Positions 21,148-32,112 of a stretch of 64,000 nucleotides of DNA are shown here, piece after piece (position 1 is the stretch's first letter; every line of letters begins with the position of its first letter). This stretch comes from Dendrolimus kikuchii (lineage: Eukaryota > Arthropoda > Insecta > Lepidoptera > Lasiocampidae): positions 14,322,001 through 14,386,000 of the forward strand of contig CM034411.1 in NCBI GenBank assembly GCA_019925095.2, in the 5' to 3' direction. The notes below the pieces were generated by a model. It saw nothing but the letters and a program-made list of their open reading frames with translations, was not told where the DNA came from and did no database searches. Made by a program: the position numbers and the translations under genes.

Positions 21148-22001
21148 AAGGCTCGTTTACGCAGTGCGCGCTGCTGCCTAGCCACTAGACAGCTACTCGA
21201 CTTGCCTACTCGTACGCTAGTAGTTCGGCTCGCCATAGCCGTCTGCACAATACGTAGTAGCTGCTGGCCAGTATAGCGAGTTATCGCGATGTCGAATGAA
21301 AATGTTTTAATATTAAAAAAACGGTGATAAGGTCTATGACAACAATATTATGCCAAGAATTGGAATACGCCTATAAAAAACTTCAAAAGAAGAAGGAAGA
21401 AGGGTTTGAATTAAAGATTGGTCGAGAGATGCCAAACGCGTCCGAACGATGCTAGTGAGGACCGAGCTGCTGCCATGTGCGAGTTGCTTGCCGGACGAGC
21501 AGACGAGTGAAAATGAAAAATGTTGAAGTAACTCGGCTGCGAGCTATAGTCCAACTCGCACATACAAGTTACTTGTAAAGGCTAGTTTAGATGATACGAG
21601 CTGCTGACCAGACAGTAGATAGCTACTGGGCTTGTCTACTCGTACACCAGCAGCTCGGCTCACCTTTGCTGTCTACACGACACTAGTAGCTGCTGTCCAG
21701 TCTGTACGCAGTATTGCAGTACTGTACGCAGGCGCAGCACAAAACATGGTTTCCGCTCACGACGACTGCCGAACGCGTCTAAACGATGCGAGCGACGGCC
21801 GAGCTGCTGTCATGTACGAGTTGCTGGCGGGGCGAGCATGCGAGTGAAAACAAAAAATCTTAAAGTAACTCGGATGCGAGCTACTGTCCAACTCGCACGT
21901 GCGAGTTACTCGTAAGTGACGTCCAAACAGTGCGAGTTACTGCAGTGCAGCTACTCGGCAGGCTGGCTCGTACGCTAGCTCGGACTGTGTAGACTAGCCT
22001 T
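21148..22001. mobile_element. Two-unit repeat rich in GAGCTGCTG / TACTCG motifs
   Basis: Two direct units start AAGGCTCGTTTAC (21148) and AAGGCTAGTTTAG (21578), and the block ends GTAGACTAGCCTT at 22001, the inverse of the start. Both units share the order CTACTCG..., AACGCGTC..AACGATG, GAGCTGCTG.CATGT, AAAGTAACTCGG (or GAAGTAACTCGG), TCCAACTCGCA. Unit 1 alone has a 130-bp AT-rich insert with ATGTCGAATGAAAATG. Looks like a tandem non-autonomous DNA transposon. Confidence 0.55.
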
Positions 22002-22480
22002 TATGATGGATACTTATTAATGTAAATTTCTAATTAAATTTTAATTTGTTATGGTTATGTTTATGTACTAGCTGTGCCCGCGACTATTTGCGCAAGATTA
22101 CGTTGTTAAAGTAATTATTCTTGATTTCGAAATCTTGCTAGATATTAAAATGGAAAATGAACATTTTATATACGAAAATTTAACATGAAATTCCTGTTTT
22201 ACCTTGAAAATTTACATTTTGACGTTTCGAAGTTCATTTGAGACAAATTTTTAAAAATGCTTAATAATTATTTCATTTCGGTATCTTACAGGGCTCAGAA
22301 TATGTCCAAATTCTACACGTACGTTACGTTACGTTACGTCGCAGCCTCATCGATTTTATATGAGCATACATACTTATGACGTCACTAATATGTACAATTA
22401 AAATTATTTCGATTATGTTTCAAAAATGAGATGTTTTGATAAGATGTTACTTCTCAAAATGCCTCTTCTTTTATTTATAG
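22002..22480. other. Spacer with a Helitron-like end
   Basis: CTAGCTGTGCCCGCGACTAT at about 22070 is a lone Helitron-type end (minus). A short (ACGTT)n run lies at about 22318-22339. Confidence 0.4.
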
Positions 22481-23610
22481 GTAATATCATAAAATTCTAA
22501 AGTTGCCGTGTCTGTATATTGAAGCCATTTAAAAAAAACAGCTGCGATAGATTATATAAACGATGGAGAACATGATGCAATTTTTTTTACATTGTCTGTT
22601 TGTTCGGGATACACGTAAAAACTACGAGGCCGATTTCGATGCGGTTTTCACTGATCTATAGCAAATTCTCGCACTTAAAATCTGTGATACTTTTTATCCC
22701 GGGAACCCCGCCGGAATTTTCTGGGAATAATTTAAAATGGCCTGGTTGAAAATAAATATTGTGATTTCGATGCGGTTTATTCACTGAACGATAGTAAATT
22801 TTGTGTAATAAAATCTGTGATACATTTTATCCCAGGAATCCCGCGGGAATTTTCCCGGGAGCGATGTGAGTTTGTTAGGGAGCATAAAAACTAGCTTATT
22901 CCGGCACATTTTTCACTTAAAAAATGGCATAGATTATTTTTTAAATGCTGCGGGAGTTCCCTGCTATTACTTTTTAGTGTAGAGTTTAGAGTGGTTTAAA
23001 GTGGTTGGTATACGATTTATACGAAAACAATAGTTTACGTTCTTTTTCAAATTTTGTATTACTTAGTGCCCCGGGAATCCCGCTGGATTTTTCCCGGGAA
23101 AAATATAAATATTAGATAGTTACATTGCATAAATATTAGCTGATTTCGATACTATTTCATTAGAACAATAGCTTAAGTCATTTTTTAAGTGATGCGGTAC
23201 TTTACATTTCGAGAATCCCGCGGGAATTTACTAGGGAGTGTTTTAAAGTGGGTAGTATACATAAAAGTTAGCAACAATGTAATCCGGGACTTTTTATATT
23301 TCCCGGGATTTCCTAATTTAGAAACTACGTGACAAAGACTTGCTTGATATGACACTTTCTATATTTATTAGACATTTTTAGTAGTATAGATGTAGTTATG
23401 TATGCCTTTAGGAACATTACTTATCCCGGATTAGAACGGAAATCTTCGTTTATTTGTACTTTCGTACGTATACGTGTGTATGTTGCGTATGTATTTTCGT
23501 ACTAAAAAATCCTTTGCCCTGCTGAAAATATCCTTTGATTTTAATTACTTGCCTATTAACTGTACTCTACGGTACCTGCAAACGTGGACGAAGTCGCGGG
23601 AATATCCTAG
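22481..23610 (+). mobile_element. Helitron-like repeat H, copy 1, with repeated palindromic modules
   Basis: Ends GTGGACGAAGTCGCGGGAAT then ATCCTAG and T, a Helitron-like 3' end. The interior repeats a module 'gatttcgatgcggtttt...atcccgggaatcccgcgggaa' four to five times between 22690 and 23300. The 5' border is not fixed. Confidence 0.5.
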
Positions 23611-24561
23611 TATGTAAATAATCTTAGAATTTATTGTGACATTCATACGTCCAGAGCCCTATTGTATATGTAAAAATAATTATTTATGTTATTTATGGCC
23701 TTTCTTTAAATAAGTAAACAGAACATTACAGTTTTCTGTAGAAAATAATAATGATAATTGATAAGTACTAGAAAGTAACTTGTAAATTATAGCTCATTTA
23801 CTACTGAAGTAATAAATAAACAATTAACTTTATGATTGCAACATAAATCAAAACGACTTTTAATGTGCAAACTATAAAAAAATGTAGGTTAGTAAAATCT
23901 CATAAAAATAGTGGCGTCAGAGATTTAAGATTTGCGATATAAAAACACGTGCTTATCTTTTTAACCTATTAGTGATAATTAAAGGAGGTTTTACCAGATA
24001 TTAGAGTTGGGTAGGACATGATTTTAAAATGAGTTTGTAAGAGTAACATGACATTTTGTACTGAACCAGTATAATGTACGACTTCGAATGAGGCAAGGAG
24101 ATTTGTTTGATTTGTACCGCAGTAGTATATTTCAAGCGATGAGGCCGGTGCGGCGGTGAGCGTCATTCCCTCATTTTTCCCATACAAAGTTCGGAAACGT
24201 TAATTAAGAATCATGTCAGTCGTACATGTCATGTTGTCCTTCTTTGTCATGTGAATATCCGTGGAGGCGTTATTGTGCTGGTGTTCTCGTTTCGTCCTTC
24301 CTCTTACACTTGACGCGTGAGTAGTAGCGGGACAACATTTTTGAAGTAGTACAAATTGTATTGAGCCATATTAGTACAAATCTATTTTGTACGGGACAAA
24401 TGTACTGCCTCACACGTGTACTACTCATCACTTCCAGATATTATCATTACAGTCAAGCTGCGGTTATCTGTCACGACGTTTTGCACGTCAGTGACGATTC
24501 ATCGAATTGGTCTTACGCCACTGCTACATCTGGAAATTGCCGAAAAGATTTTATAATGTAA
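23611..24561. other. Spacer, nothing recognised
   Basis: About 950 bp with no supported frame or repeat. Confidence 0.45.
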
Positions 24562-24960
24562 CTAGGATATGCCCGCGACTTCGTCCACGCTTGACTTGAA
24601 ATTCCCGCGGGATTTCAGGGACATAATGTATCGCAACATTAAAAAAAAAGAATGTAAGCTATCGTTTTAGTGGAAACTGTGTCGGAATAAGCTAATTTTT
24701 ATGCATCCGAACAATTTCAAACCGCCCCCGGGAAAATTCCCGCGGGATTACCAGGATAAATATATGACACATTTTATTACATTAAATTTGCTATCGAGCA
24801 GTTAAAAAGTCAAATTGGTATTTGAATTTTTTTAAATATGGCCATTTTAAATCATTCCCAGAAAAAATCCCGCAGGATGCCGGGGATAGAAAGTAGACAG
24901 GCCTAGTAGTTTAAAAAAAACTGCATCATGTTGTCCATCTTTTATATAGTCTATTCCAGT
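24562..24960 (-). mobile_element. Helitron-like repeat H, copy 2
   Basis: Starts CTAGGATATGCCCGCGACTT and contains AAATTCCCGCGGGATT modules in the opposite orientation to copy 1. The far border is lost near a 'tatatagtctattccagt' block also seen at 26.7 kb. Confidence 0.55.
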
Positions 24961-24985
24961 AATTCTTTGTTTATATTTTTGAAAG

Positions 24986-25014
24986 TGAAACGCTTGGACC
25001 GTCCAAGCGTTTCA
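24986..25014. other. Perfect 14-bp stem palindrome
   Basis: TGAAACGCTTGGAC, one base, then its exact reverse complement GTCCAAGCGTTTCA. Lies between the Helitron H relic and LINE A copy 7, and belongs to neither family as far as I can see. Confidence 0.5.
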
Positions 25015-25110
25015 ACAGCAAACGGCTCAGAGATAACTCTCACTGAGGGTTGTAATTCTCACAGTAATAGTTGTAAGTGTTGGATGAAAAACTCCAGTGT
25101 TTATATTACA

Positions 25111-25530
25111 ACGCGGTGCTGGTACCTACGCTCACGTATGGAAGCGAGAGTTGGGTATGGAAGAGAGAGCATGAAAGTAGAGTAAACGCGGTCGAGATGC
25201 GAGCACTGCGCAAAATCTGCGGCGTGACGCTCGCGGACCGCGTTCCTAATACCAAAGTAAGAAAGAGAGTTGGTCTGAAAGAAAGTGTCGGGGTGTAGGT
25301 AAGGAAAGGAATGCTCCGGTGGTTCGGGCATGTGGAAAGAATGCATGATGAAAGAATGACAAAACAGATAGACAATGCAAAAGTGGATGGATGCAGAAGT
25401 CGTGGAAAGCCACGACACACCTTCCACGATCATCAAAGAAGCAAGTGAGGTGTGTAAGAATAAGCCTGAATGGCGCTCTGTTGTTCCTGCCTACCCCGCA
25501 AGGGAACTGGCGTGAAGTTATGTATGTATG
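25111..25530 (+). mobile_element. RTE-like LINE A, copy 7 (longest 3' copy on the left half)
   Basis: Reads LVPTLTYGSESWVWKREHES, then MRALRKICGVTLADRV and the GHVERM region, with a stop after KESVGV and a deletion before the last 80 bp. TSD TATATTACA at 25102-25110 and 25531-25539. Its start overlaps in sequence with the end of the RT piece at 63960-64000. Confidence 0.85.
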
Positions 25531-25746
25531 TATATTACAGCAGGTACTAAAAAAATTACTTGCTAACGTGTGTACGGTTTAGTTGTTTAATTCTAATATT
25601 CCTGCTCCATCTGGGATAATGTTATTGTTCTTTCACACAGTTTATATCCAAGGGTTTAATGCGTTAGAGATGCGACATTGTTAATGACGTTAAATATTGA
25701 CAGATGACGTATGTATATACACCAATGTGGCTATGCGTTAATGGCG

Positions 25747-26014
25747 TTTTTTTTTGTTTATTGAATGAGTTCAGTAGACTGGCAGACGGCCCACCTAATG
25801 GGGAGCGGTCACCGTCGCCTATGGACTTTTGTAACACCAAAGGCGCTTGGCCACTAATACGAAACTCAAGGTAGTCACGGCGGCATACTTTAGACCAGGG
25901 TTTGTAGCCGTCCAGTCGGGCAAATATCCACCAGGCTGTGGGTTGTTTTCTCGCCTCTTACGACAGGCCGTCCGGCCGTAGGGAATTGAATCTTTCTCCG
26001 TTTCTGCACGGATA
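25747..26014 (-). mobile_element. SINE-like repeat B, copy 7
   Basis: T run, AGTTCAGTAGACTGGCAGAC, body with an internal deletion, and head ending TTCTGCACGGATAA. Confidence 0.8.
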
Positions 26015-26409
26015 ACATGGCGTGGTTTTTTAACGCTTTAAATAACACGCATTCGACTACAGCATGAGGGGCCGTCATCCGACTACGAGTGAAGCGATAA
26101 GATAACTAGTGAAACGTAACAACCACAGCACTAAACAGCTGTGGAGTACCCTTGCGCAAGTTCGCGACAAATCGGGGGCAGAGCCGTCCATGAAGGTCGT
26201 CGAAAGTGCACCACGGGCGCTCTGCCCGAACTTGTCATGGGCGACTGGATCGCTGTGCTGATGACCAATACGCCATTCTGCGTTTTTAACATATATCAGT
26301 TTATTTTCAGCGAAGATGGGTGTGTTGTATACGGGTGAATACACTATTTATATTTCACTATATATCGGCGGTCAGAATAAAGTAAAAGCGGAATACTTTT
26401 TAAAATTTA
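26015..26409. other. Unassigned, mildly GC-rich segment
   Basis: Overlapping 65- and 89-codon frames on opposite strands have no recognisable domain. The composition is higher in GC than nearby, so an old coding piece is possible but not shown. Confidence 0.3.
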
Positions 26410-26765
26410 CTAGTATATGGCCACGACTTCGTCTACGCTTGATTTGAAATTCGCGTGGGTATGGCGTACTTTAAATTTGCTATCGATCAGTAAAGAAACC
26501 ACATTGGAAATTGTGCTTTATTTAATTTGGCCATTTTAAATCAATCCCAGAAAAAAAACGAGAAAAAACGTAGGGCAGAGTTTAAGTCCAAGAATTACCT
26601 GTCGATCACCGAAAGCCGCATCGAAATCGGCCGAGTAGTTTTTACGTGAATCGCGAACAAACAGACAAGAAATTTAAAAAAAAATGCATCGTGTTCTCTT
26701 TCGTTTACATAGTCTATACCAGTTGTTTTTTTAAACAGCTTCAATGTACAGACACGACTTGCTTA
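26410..26765 (-). mobile_element. Helitron-like repeat H, copy 3
   Basis: CTAGTATATGGCCACGACTT followed by CGTCTACGCTTGATTTGAAA and the 'gccgcatcgaaatcggccgag' block found in reverse in copies 4 and 5. Confidence 0.55.
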
Positions 26766-27112
26766 GAATTTTATATTATTATAGAGATATCTTGATAAAA
26801 TCGCTCCTAATGCCTTATTATAGCTTAAAGTTTCACATAAGTTCTTACAAGCAATGAAAAATTTTCTAACAAAGGTACGGCAAGTGGATGAATAACAAGA
26901 TTTAGATCCGAACCGTGTATTATTCAACTTAATGAACATCTAAAGTTAGATATTAAAGTGAAAATGTTTCAAATTAAGCATCTTATGCACACGCCTACGC
27001 ATCAACTCGCAATTTAAGTTAAAGAAATCAAAAAAATCTCGTAATCCAAGAACAAGGTGTAGGTTCTAAATAACAAGGTTTTAGAGGTCCCTCAGCCATC
27101 TTCTACGGAATC
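26766..27112. other. Spacer, nothing recognised
   Basis: AT-rich, no supported feature. Confidence 0.4.
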
Positions 27113-27262
27113 TCTTTTTTTATCGCTGGAGTACAGCAGACAGGCAGACGGCCCACCTGGTGGAAAGCGGTTACCATCGCCTATGGACGTTTGCAACACC
27201 AGAGATGTCACTAACGCGCTGCCGGCCTCGGAGAAATTTCATGACATCATTTTTTAAAAACC
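27113..27262 (-). mobile_element. LINE L 3' end (copy c)
   Basis: Reverse complement of the shared tail (CAGACAGGCAGACGGCCCAC, GGAAAGCGGTTACCATCGCC). It then runs into LINE L coding-end sequence (GCGCTGCCGGCCTCGGAGAA) rather than the B body. This copy shows directly that the tail belongs to L as well as B. Confidence 0.7.
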
Positions 27263-27424
27263 CCATGTTGCAGTCTCATTAGTGTAAAACCTATTTTTCT
27301 TATAGAATAGCATTTTGAATGTGATTTTTATGTCAAATTTTTTTGTTTGTTTTGTCGAGTGAAAATTATTGACAGGAATACACGTATAAATATCCATTGT
27401 TGCGTTTATTAAGTTTATATAATA

Positions 27425-27786
27425 CTAGCTGAGCCGGCAAACTTCGTACCGCCTCAGAATTCAATAAATAAAAAAGCTGAATGATAATTGCAGAATGTTT
27501 CAACTTTAGTAAAAAATGTGGGTTAAACTTAACGAACGAACATCAAACGTTTGACATTCAAAAGAAAAAAAAAACTTCACTTTTAAATTTAATTGATTTC
27601 TAAACGACGGGACGAACATCAAATATTTGACAGGTAGGAATAGCTTCTAAGGGAAAGCGAAATTGTAGTTTTTGCTATATTCCAAGCATTTTTTTTTTCA
27701 TATTTTAAACCTTCCCTGGACTTCCACAAATAATTCAAAACCAAAATTAGCCAAATCAGTCCAGCCAGATTTTTATATATATAGAA
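27425..27786 (-). mobile_element. Helitron-like repeat type 3, copy
   Basis: CTAGCTGAGCCGGCAAACTT at the left; the right end GATTTTTATATATATAGAA gives TCTATATATATAAAAATC on the minus strand. Interior AT-rich and non-coding. Confidence 0.55.
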
Positions 27787-27836
27787 TAAGTAATACAAAA
27801 AGCAGGATACTTCTATTAAAAATCACAATATCTGAT

Positions 27837-28061
27837 GCCCGATTGACTGGCAATCACCCCTGGTCTAGAGTATGCCGCCATAACAACCTTGAGTTGTGTT
27901 CCGGCATTAGTGACCAGGTTCCAGTCTCCCTTAAGAGAGCAGCAGCGCATTGGTAGCACTTTTGGTGTTGCAAATGTCCATAGGCGATGGTAACTGCTTT
28001 CCAGCAAGTGGGCCGTCTGCCTGTCCGCTGCACTCATGCAATAAATAAAAAATAAATAAAA
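27837..28061 (+). mobile_element. SINE-like repeat B, copy 8 (5'-truncated)
   Basis: Starts in the body (GCCCGATTGACTGGCAATCA) and runs through the shared tail to an AATAAATAAAA end. Confidence 0.8.
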
Positions 28062-28356
28062 TATCTCTCGTTCAACAACCATAACACGCCATATTGTAGG
28101 GCTGTGGGAAAACCACGGCTGGAAGCTCATTCCAAATCCCCGCGGAACCTTAAAAAATTATGTCTTTAGAATTATGTTATACTTCGGCATCGTAAATAAC
28201 TATTTATGTTTATCTCAGTGCTGCGGGTTATCTTATCATAGATGACAGAGTTTGCGAGATTGCACCGATCTATCAAGCTGTCATAGTGGCACAGATGTGC
28301 GGCTAATTCGTTACAGTATTGCAAGGACGTCTTGCACGTCTGCTGTTATGCCTTGT

Positions 28357-28508
28357 ACATACATACATAACTTCACGCCAGTTCCCTTGCGGGGTAGGCA
28401 CGAACAACAGAGCGCCATTTAGGTCCATTCTTACACACCTCACTTGCTTCTTTGACATTCATAACTCTTGTCATGCACACTCGTCTGTTCTTAAGGCTCC
28501 TGACAGGC
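28357..28508 (-). mobile_element. RTE-like LINE A, copy 8
   Basis: (ATGT)n tail and terminal codons on the minus strand. TSD TTATGCCTTGT (11 bp) at 28346-28356 and 28509-28519. Confidence 0.88.
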
Positions 28509-28620
28509 TTATGCCTTGTCTATATTATATTCACTTCCACGGCAGCGAATAAGAAAGTGGCGGGAGAAGTGAAGTGAAGAAGTATGTATTAGTTTAATTC
28601 TATTCCGTTTATTCGATATC

Positions 28621-28920
28621 TGTACAGGAAGGGAGAAAGAATACAATTTCCTGCGACCGGGCGGTCTGTCGTAAGAGGCGACAAAACAACACATAACCGG
28701 GTGGTAGGGTATTTGCCCGACTGGATGGCTACCAACACTGGTCTAAAGCATGTCGCCGTTACTACCTTGAGTTGTGTTCTGGCATTAGTGGCCAGGTATC
28801 TCCCTTTAGAGAGCGGCAGCACATTGATAGCAGCACTTTTGGGAGTTACAAATATCCATAAGCGATAGTAGCCGCTTTCCATAAGGTGGGCCGTCTGCTG
28901 AATTCATTCAATAATAATAC
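28621..28920 (+). mobile_element. SINE-like repeat B, copy 9
   Basis: Nearly full length, from TGTACAGGAAGGGAGAAAG to CTGAATTCATTCAATAATAA. Both it and its downstream flank recur at 50051-51640, so it is part of a longer duplicated backbone. Confidence 0.8.
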
Positions 28921-29007
28921 AATTTCTCAAAATTATGATAATTTTTTTTTAATTACATATAAGCAATATACATATATTTTTTCAAATAAACTTTTTTTTT
29001 TTCTTAC

Positions 29008-29374
29008 TAACTAACTAACTAACTCCGTTGGCTCAGCGACCCAAAGTGAGTCTTGGCCTCCGAAACGAGAGCACACCAGTTTCCTCTGTCCTGCGCAGTG
29101 TCTTGTCAATTGTGGGCTTGTAGTGCGGTCAGGTCAGCTTCCACTCTATCCTTCCATCGATACTTGGGACGACCAACCGGTCGTCGACCGACTGGTCGCC
29201 CCAAGTATGCTTTCTTCACTCCCCGATCCTCCTCCATGCTCTCTACATGACCGAGCCAGCGGAGCCGGTGAGATTTTATCTCCCCAATTATGTTGGGCTC
29301 GGCCATGAGGTCTTCTATTTCGGAGTTGGTTCGGAGCCTCCAGCTGCCATCTTCTTTTATTGTTGGGCCCAAGA
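29008..29374 (-). mobile_element. LINE G, 5'-truncated, (TTAG)n tail
   Basis: Minus frame at 29106-29372 reads HRLRWLGHVESMEEDRGVKK, then GRRPVGRPKYRWKDRVEADL. After one stop it continues WCALVSEAKTHFGSLSQRS. This is a typical non-LTR C-terminus. The tail is (TTAG)n. TSD TTTTTTTTCTTAC at 28995-29007 and 29375-29387. Confidence 0.85.
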
Positions 29375-29465
29375 TTTTTTTTCTTACATTATACGTAATA
29401 TAATAAATATCTCCAATCTAATCAACTTACATTTGTGTTATGGGTATGCAGGTTGAGTGCAGAGT

Positions 29466-29553
29466 GTTGTTACAAACTTCCATAGGCGGCGGTAACCGCT
29501 TTCCATCAGGTGGGCCGTCTGCCTGTCTGCTTACCTCATACAATAAAAAAATT
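29466..29553 (+). mobile_element. Shared L/B tail fragment
   Basis: GGTAACCGCTTTCCATCAGG to CTCATACAATAAAAAAAT. Too short to say whether it came from L or B. Confidence 0.6.
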
Positions 29554-29639
29554 ACAATTACAATTTATATTCACATCAAATATACAAGCTTAAAATAAAA
29601 ATATACAAGTAATGTAAGTAAAGTATCCTACAGCTAAAT

Positions 29640-30633
29640 TTTTTTTTTTATTTATATTGCAGGAGATCAGCGGCCAGGCAAATGGCCCACTTGATGGAAA
29701 GCGGTTACCATCGCCTATGGGCATTTGCAACACCAAAAGTGCTACAAATGCGCTGCTGCTCTCTTAAGGGTCACTGGAACCTGGTCACTAATGCCGGAAC
29801 ACAACTCAAGGTTGTTATGGCGACATGCTTTAGACCAGAGGTGGTATCCTCGCTCCCGGCCGTGGTTCGCACCATGGTCGGGAGCAAACCCGGATGGGAC
29901 GCCGTCTCTTTCTTCTGTGAGCGCGTCATGCTTGCGAAGGAGGAGGCGGAGCGGGAGCGTGAGCGGACGTCATTGCTCCGCTCCCGCCAAAGGAGGACGC
30001 GCCGACGCCGGAGGGCAGACTTCGACCTTCGGCCACCGTAAGCGGGCGGCGCGGGTGGGGCCCCTTGGGGCATAGGGGTTCTCACTCACCCGCACACGCC
30101 GTCGAGATGAGAGCGCAAGTGTTCCGCGCGCGCTCATTTCTCCTCCCGTGGGGCGCGTTACAGACCGCCCCACGCCCGGACTAGACATGGACGACGCTGG
30201 GGATTTAATCCCCCGGCAATGGAAGAGGCCTCGTGAGGGAGGCCCACGCCTGCCAGGGCATGCGGAGTCGGGAATCCCAATTACCCGTAGCCCTGGCATA
30301 AGGCGCAGGACGGAACACCCAGGGGTTTTAGTGGGTATCCCTAACTGGGGAGTGGCAATAGCGTGGCACCAGTTTTGACTGGGCGCGCTAGTGCCACCCC
30401 CGATCTGGCGAATCCCACACACGAGTCGCGAATTATTCCCCCAGGCTTCTGTGCCTGTCGCGGCTTAGTCCTCAAACGGATTTCCCCTGGCCAAAAAAAA
30501 AAAAAAAGACCAGAGGTGGTAGCCATCCAGTCGGGCAAGTGCCCTACCACCTGGCTGTAGGCTGTTTAGTCGCCTCTTACGACAGGCTGCCCGGCCGCAG
30601 GAAATTGTATTCTTTCTCCGTTCTTGCACGGAT
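29640..30633 (-). mobile_element. SINE-like repeat B, copy 11, split by a LINE
   Basis: Full-length B on the minus strand, from the T run at 29640 to TTCTTGCACGGAT at 30633. The R1-like LINE at 29847-30506 interrupts it in the 'tagaccagaggtggtagcc' region. Confidence 0.85.
29847..30506 (+). mobile_element. R1-like LINE, 5'-truncated, GC-rich
   Basis: The frame to 30041 reads SLPAVVRTMVGSKPGWDAVS, then FFCERVMLAKEEAERERERT, an arginine-rich stretch and DLRPP stop, resembling R1-clade LINE C-termini. The 3' UTR has 'aggggttttagtgggtatcc' and ends in 15 or more A. TSD AGACCAGAGGTGGTA (15 bp) at 29832-29846 and 30507-30521. GC content is far above its surroundings. Confidence 0.82.
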
Positions 30634-30775
30634 GAAAAAATATTTGTTTGAAGTAAAAAATATTGTTGTTTATGATAAACACTAAAGACAATAACATAAA
30701 TAAAACTAATTATAAATTAATATCAACTAAAATTAAACTACAATATAAATATAACTAGACTTACAAAATAACAAA

Positions 30776-30893
30776 CTATAAGTAAAAAATAGACTCCAGG
30801 TCGCTGTCGGCGGGGAGAGTGCCCAAAATGCTGGCCGCATTTCCACGTTGGATGGCAACGCTAAAGCGTTGCCCTAGGTACAGCCTACAGCTT
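30776..30893 (-). pseudogene. LINE E C-terminus
   Basis: Open on the minus strand: RLYLGQRFSVAIQRGNAASI, then LGTLPADSDLESIFYL and stop. The cleanest copy of the family E end, followed by an AT-rich 3' UTR toward 30640. Confidence 0.75.
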
Positions 30894-30911
30894 AACTAGA
30901 AAGATAAAAAA

Positions 30912-31023
30912 ATGCAAATAATAAATAGATCCCAAATTACCGTTACTCGGAAACGTTCCCAAAACGATGGTCGCGTTACCACGTTGAATGGCCGCCCTTA
31001 TGCGTTGCTCAAAATATAGGCCA
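30912..31023 (-). pseudogene. LINE E C-terminus, second subfamily
   Basis: GLYFEQRIRAAIQRGNATIV then LGTFPSNGNLGSIYYL. It lies head-to-tail with the previous copy but differs at many sites, so it is an independent insertion rather than a recent duplicate. Confidence 0.7.
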
Positions 31024-31316
31024 GCCTTTTGGTCGCGTGACTTCTATCGCCTGTGTAGATAGATCTTGATAAAGGCGGTGAGCTTCCGGCCCTATGGCCC
31101 CAGAGTTTCGGCACCAAAAGCACGTAGTAGGCAGAATGCTGTACAGCTAGAGATCATGAATCAAACCAAATGAGTTCTAAGCCTGGTCCTCTTGGGCACT
31201 ACTACAAAATAAAAAATAATACATTTATTAATATCTTGAATTAATTAACTGGATACCAACAATGGTAGATAGATTACAAAAAGTATTGCCCTCTTTCTTG
31301 GGGTTTGTATACTCTT

Positions 31317-31446
31317 CTTCAATAAGATTCCGAATGAAATGTTAGATCTGCCTTTCACTAAATTTAAAAACAAATTAAAAAGTATTTTGCTTAAAAAGAG
31401 ATATTACACTATTGAAGAATATTTAAATGATAAAAATCCAATTACA
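31317..31446 (+). pseudogene. LINE Y C-terminus
   Basis: FNKIPNEMLDLPFTKFKNKL then KSILLKKRYYTIEEYLNDKN and stop at 31444-31446. The 'YYxxxEYLNDKNPW' style end is common in insect non-LTR polyproteins. Upstream is out of frame. Confidence 0.7.
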
Positions 31447-31995
31447 TAGCAGCTCGCTCCAGCCTCTTGTACAATCGTCTGCATAACGTTTTATTTTTGC
31501 CAAACGTATAAGGGATTTATGGCGATATGTTGCAGTACAAACTTTTAGTACGTCTCGTCATATAATAATATTCTTCTTTCCTCTTACTATGTCTTTGTCT
31601 TACTGAGCATGCACTGTTTGCTACAACTCCATTAATTCTGCGAAAAGTAATTCTGTAATATACTTCTGTATAAAACTTATAAAAAAAAAAGAATTTGAGA
31701 TATAAATAGAATAAGCAATATAAAGAAATCAATTTTTAGCTAGACATGTTGCTGGGGAGTTCCTTGCCGCTTCTTCTCCTTAACAGCAATAACACGTTGC
31801 GAAACGGTGTCCGTAGAATAGGAAGTAAAATTAAATTTTAACTTATATGTATGACGTTCAAAAAGTGTTTTCCAGTGGAAATTATTTTGATTAAAAACCT
31901 TTGTTAAAACTTTGATTAAAAAGCTGTCGAGACGCTTGGACCGTGGGGTGCTGAGGCCATGAGCCTCTATCAAAATTTATCGGAACGACTCATTG
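31447..31995. other. Spacer, possibly LINE Y 3' UTR
   Basis: GGGGAGTTCCTTGCCGCTTC at about 31753 resembles the 'gaaactcttcagc / cgccgcttcttc' block in the PLE 3' region. No frame supported. Confidence 0.35.
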
Positions 31996-32112
31996 GCTGA
32001 TGCTTACCTCGGCCAACGGATCAGTACGGCGATCCAGCGAGGAAACGTAGCCAGCCTTCTAGGCACCTTACCCATAGAAGACGGTGATCTGGGCTCAGTA
32101 TTCTACTTATAG
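31996..32112 (+). pseudogene. LINE E C-terminus (plus-strand copy)
   Basis: AYLGQRISTAIQRGNVASLL then GTLPIEDGDLGSVFYL and stop at 32110-32112. Nearly the same ending occurs in reverse at 39633-39705 (DLGSVFYL). Confidence 0.75.

Noticed and set aside
29006..29026. (CTAA)n run as an insect telomere repeat (TTAGG)n
   Set aside because: The unit is TTAG, not TTAGG, there are only about four copies, and it is exactly the tail of LINE G with a TSD.
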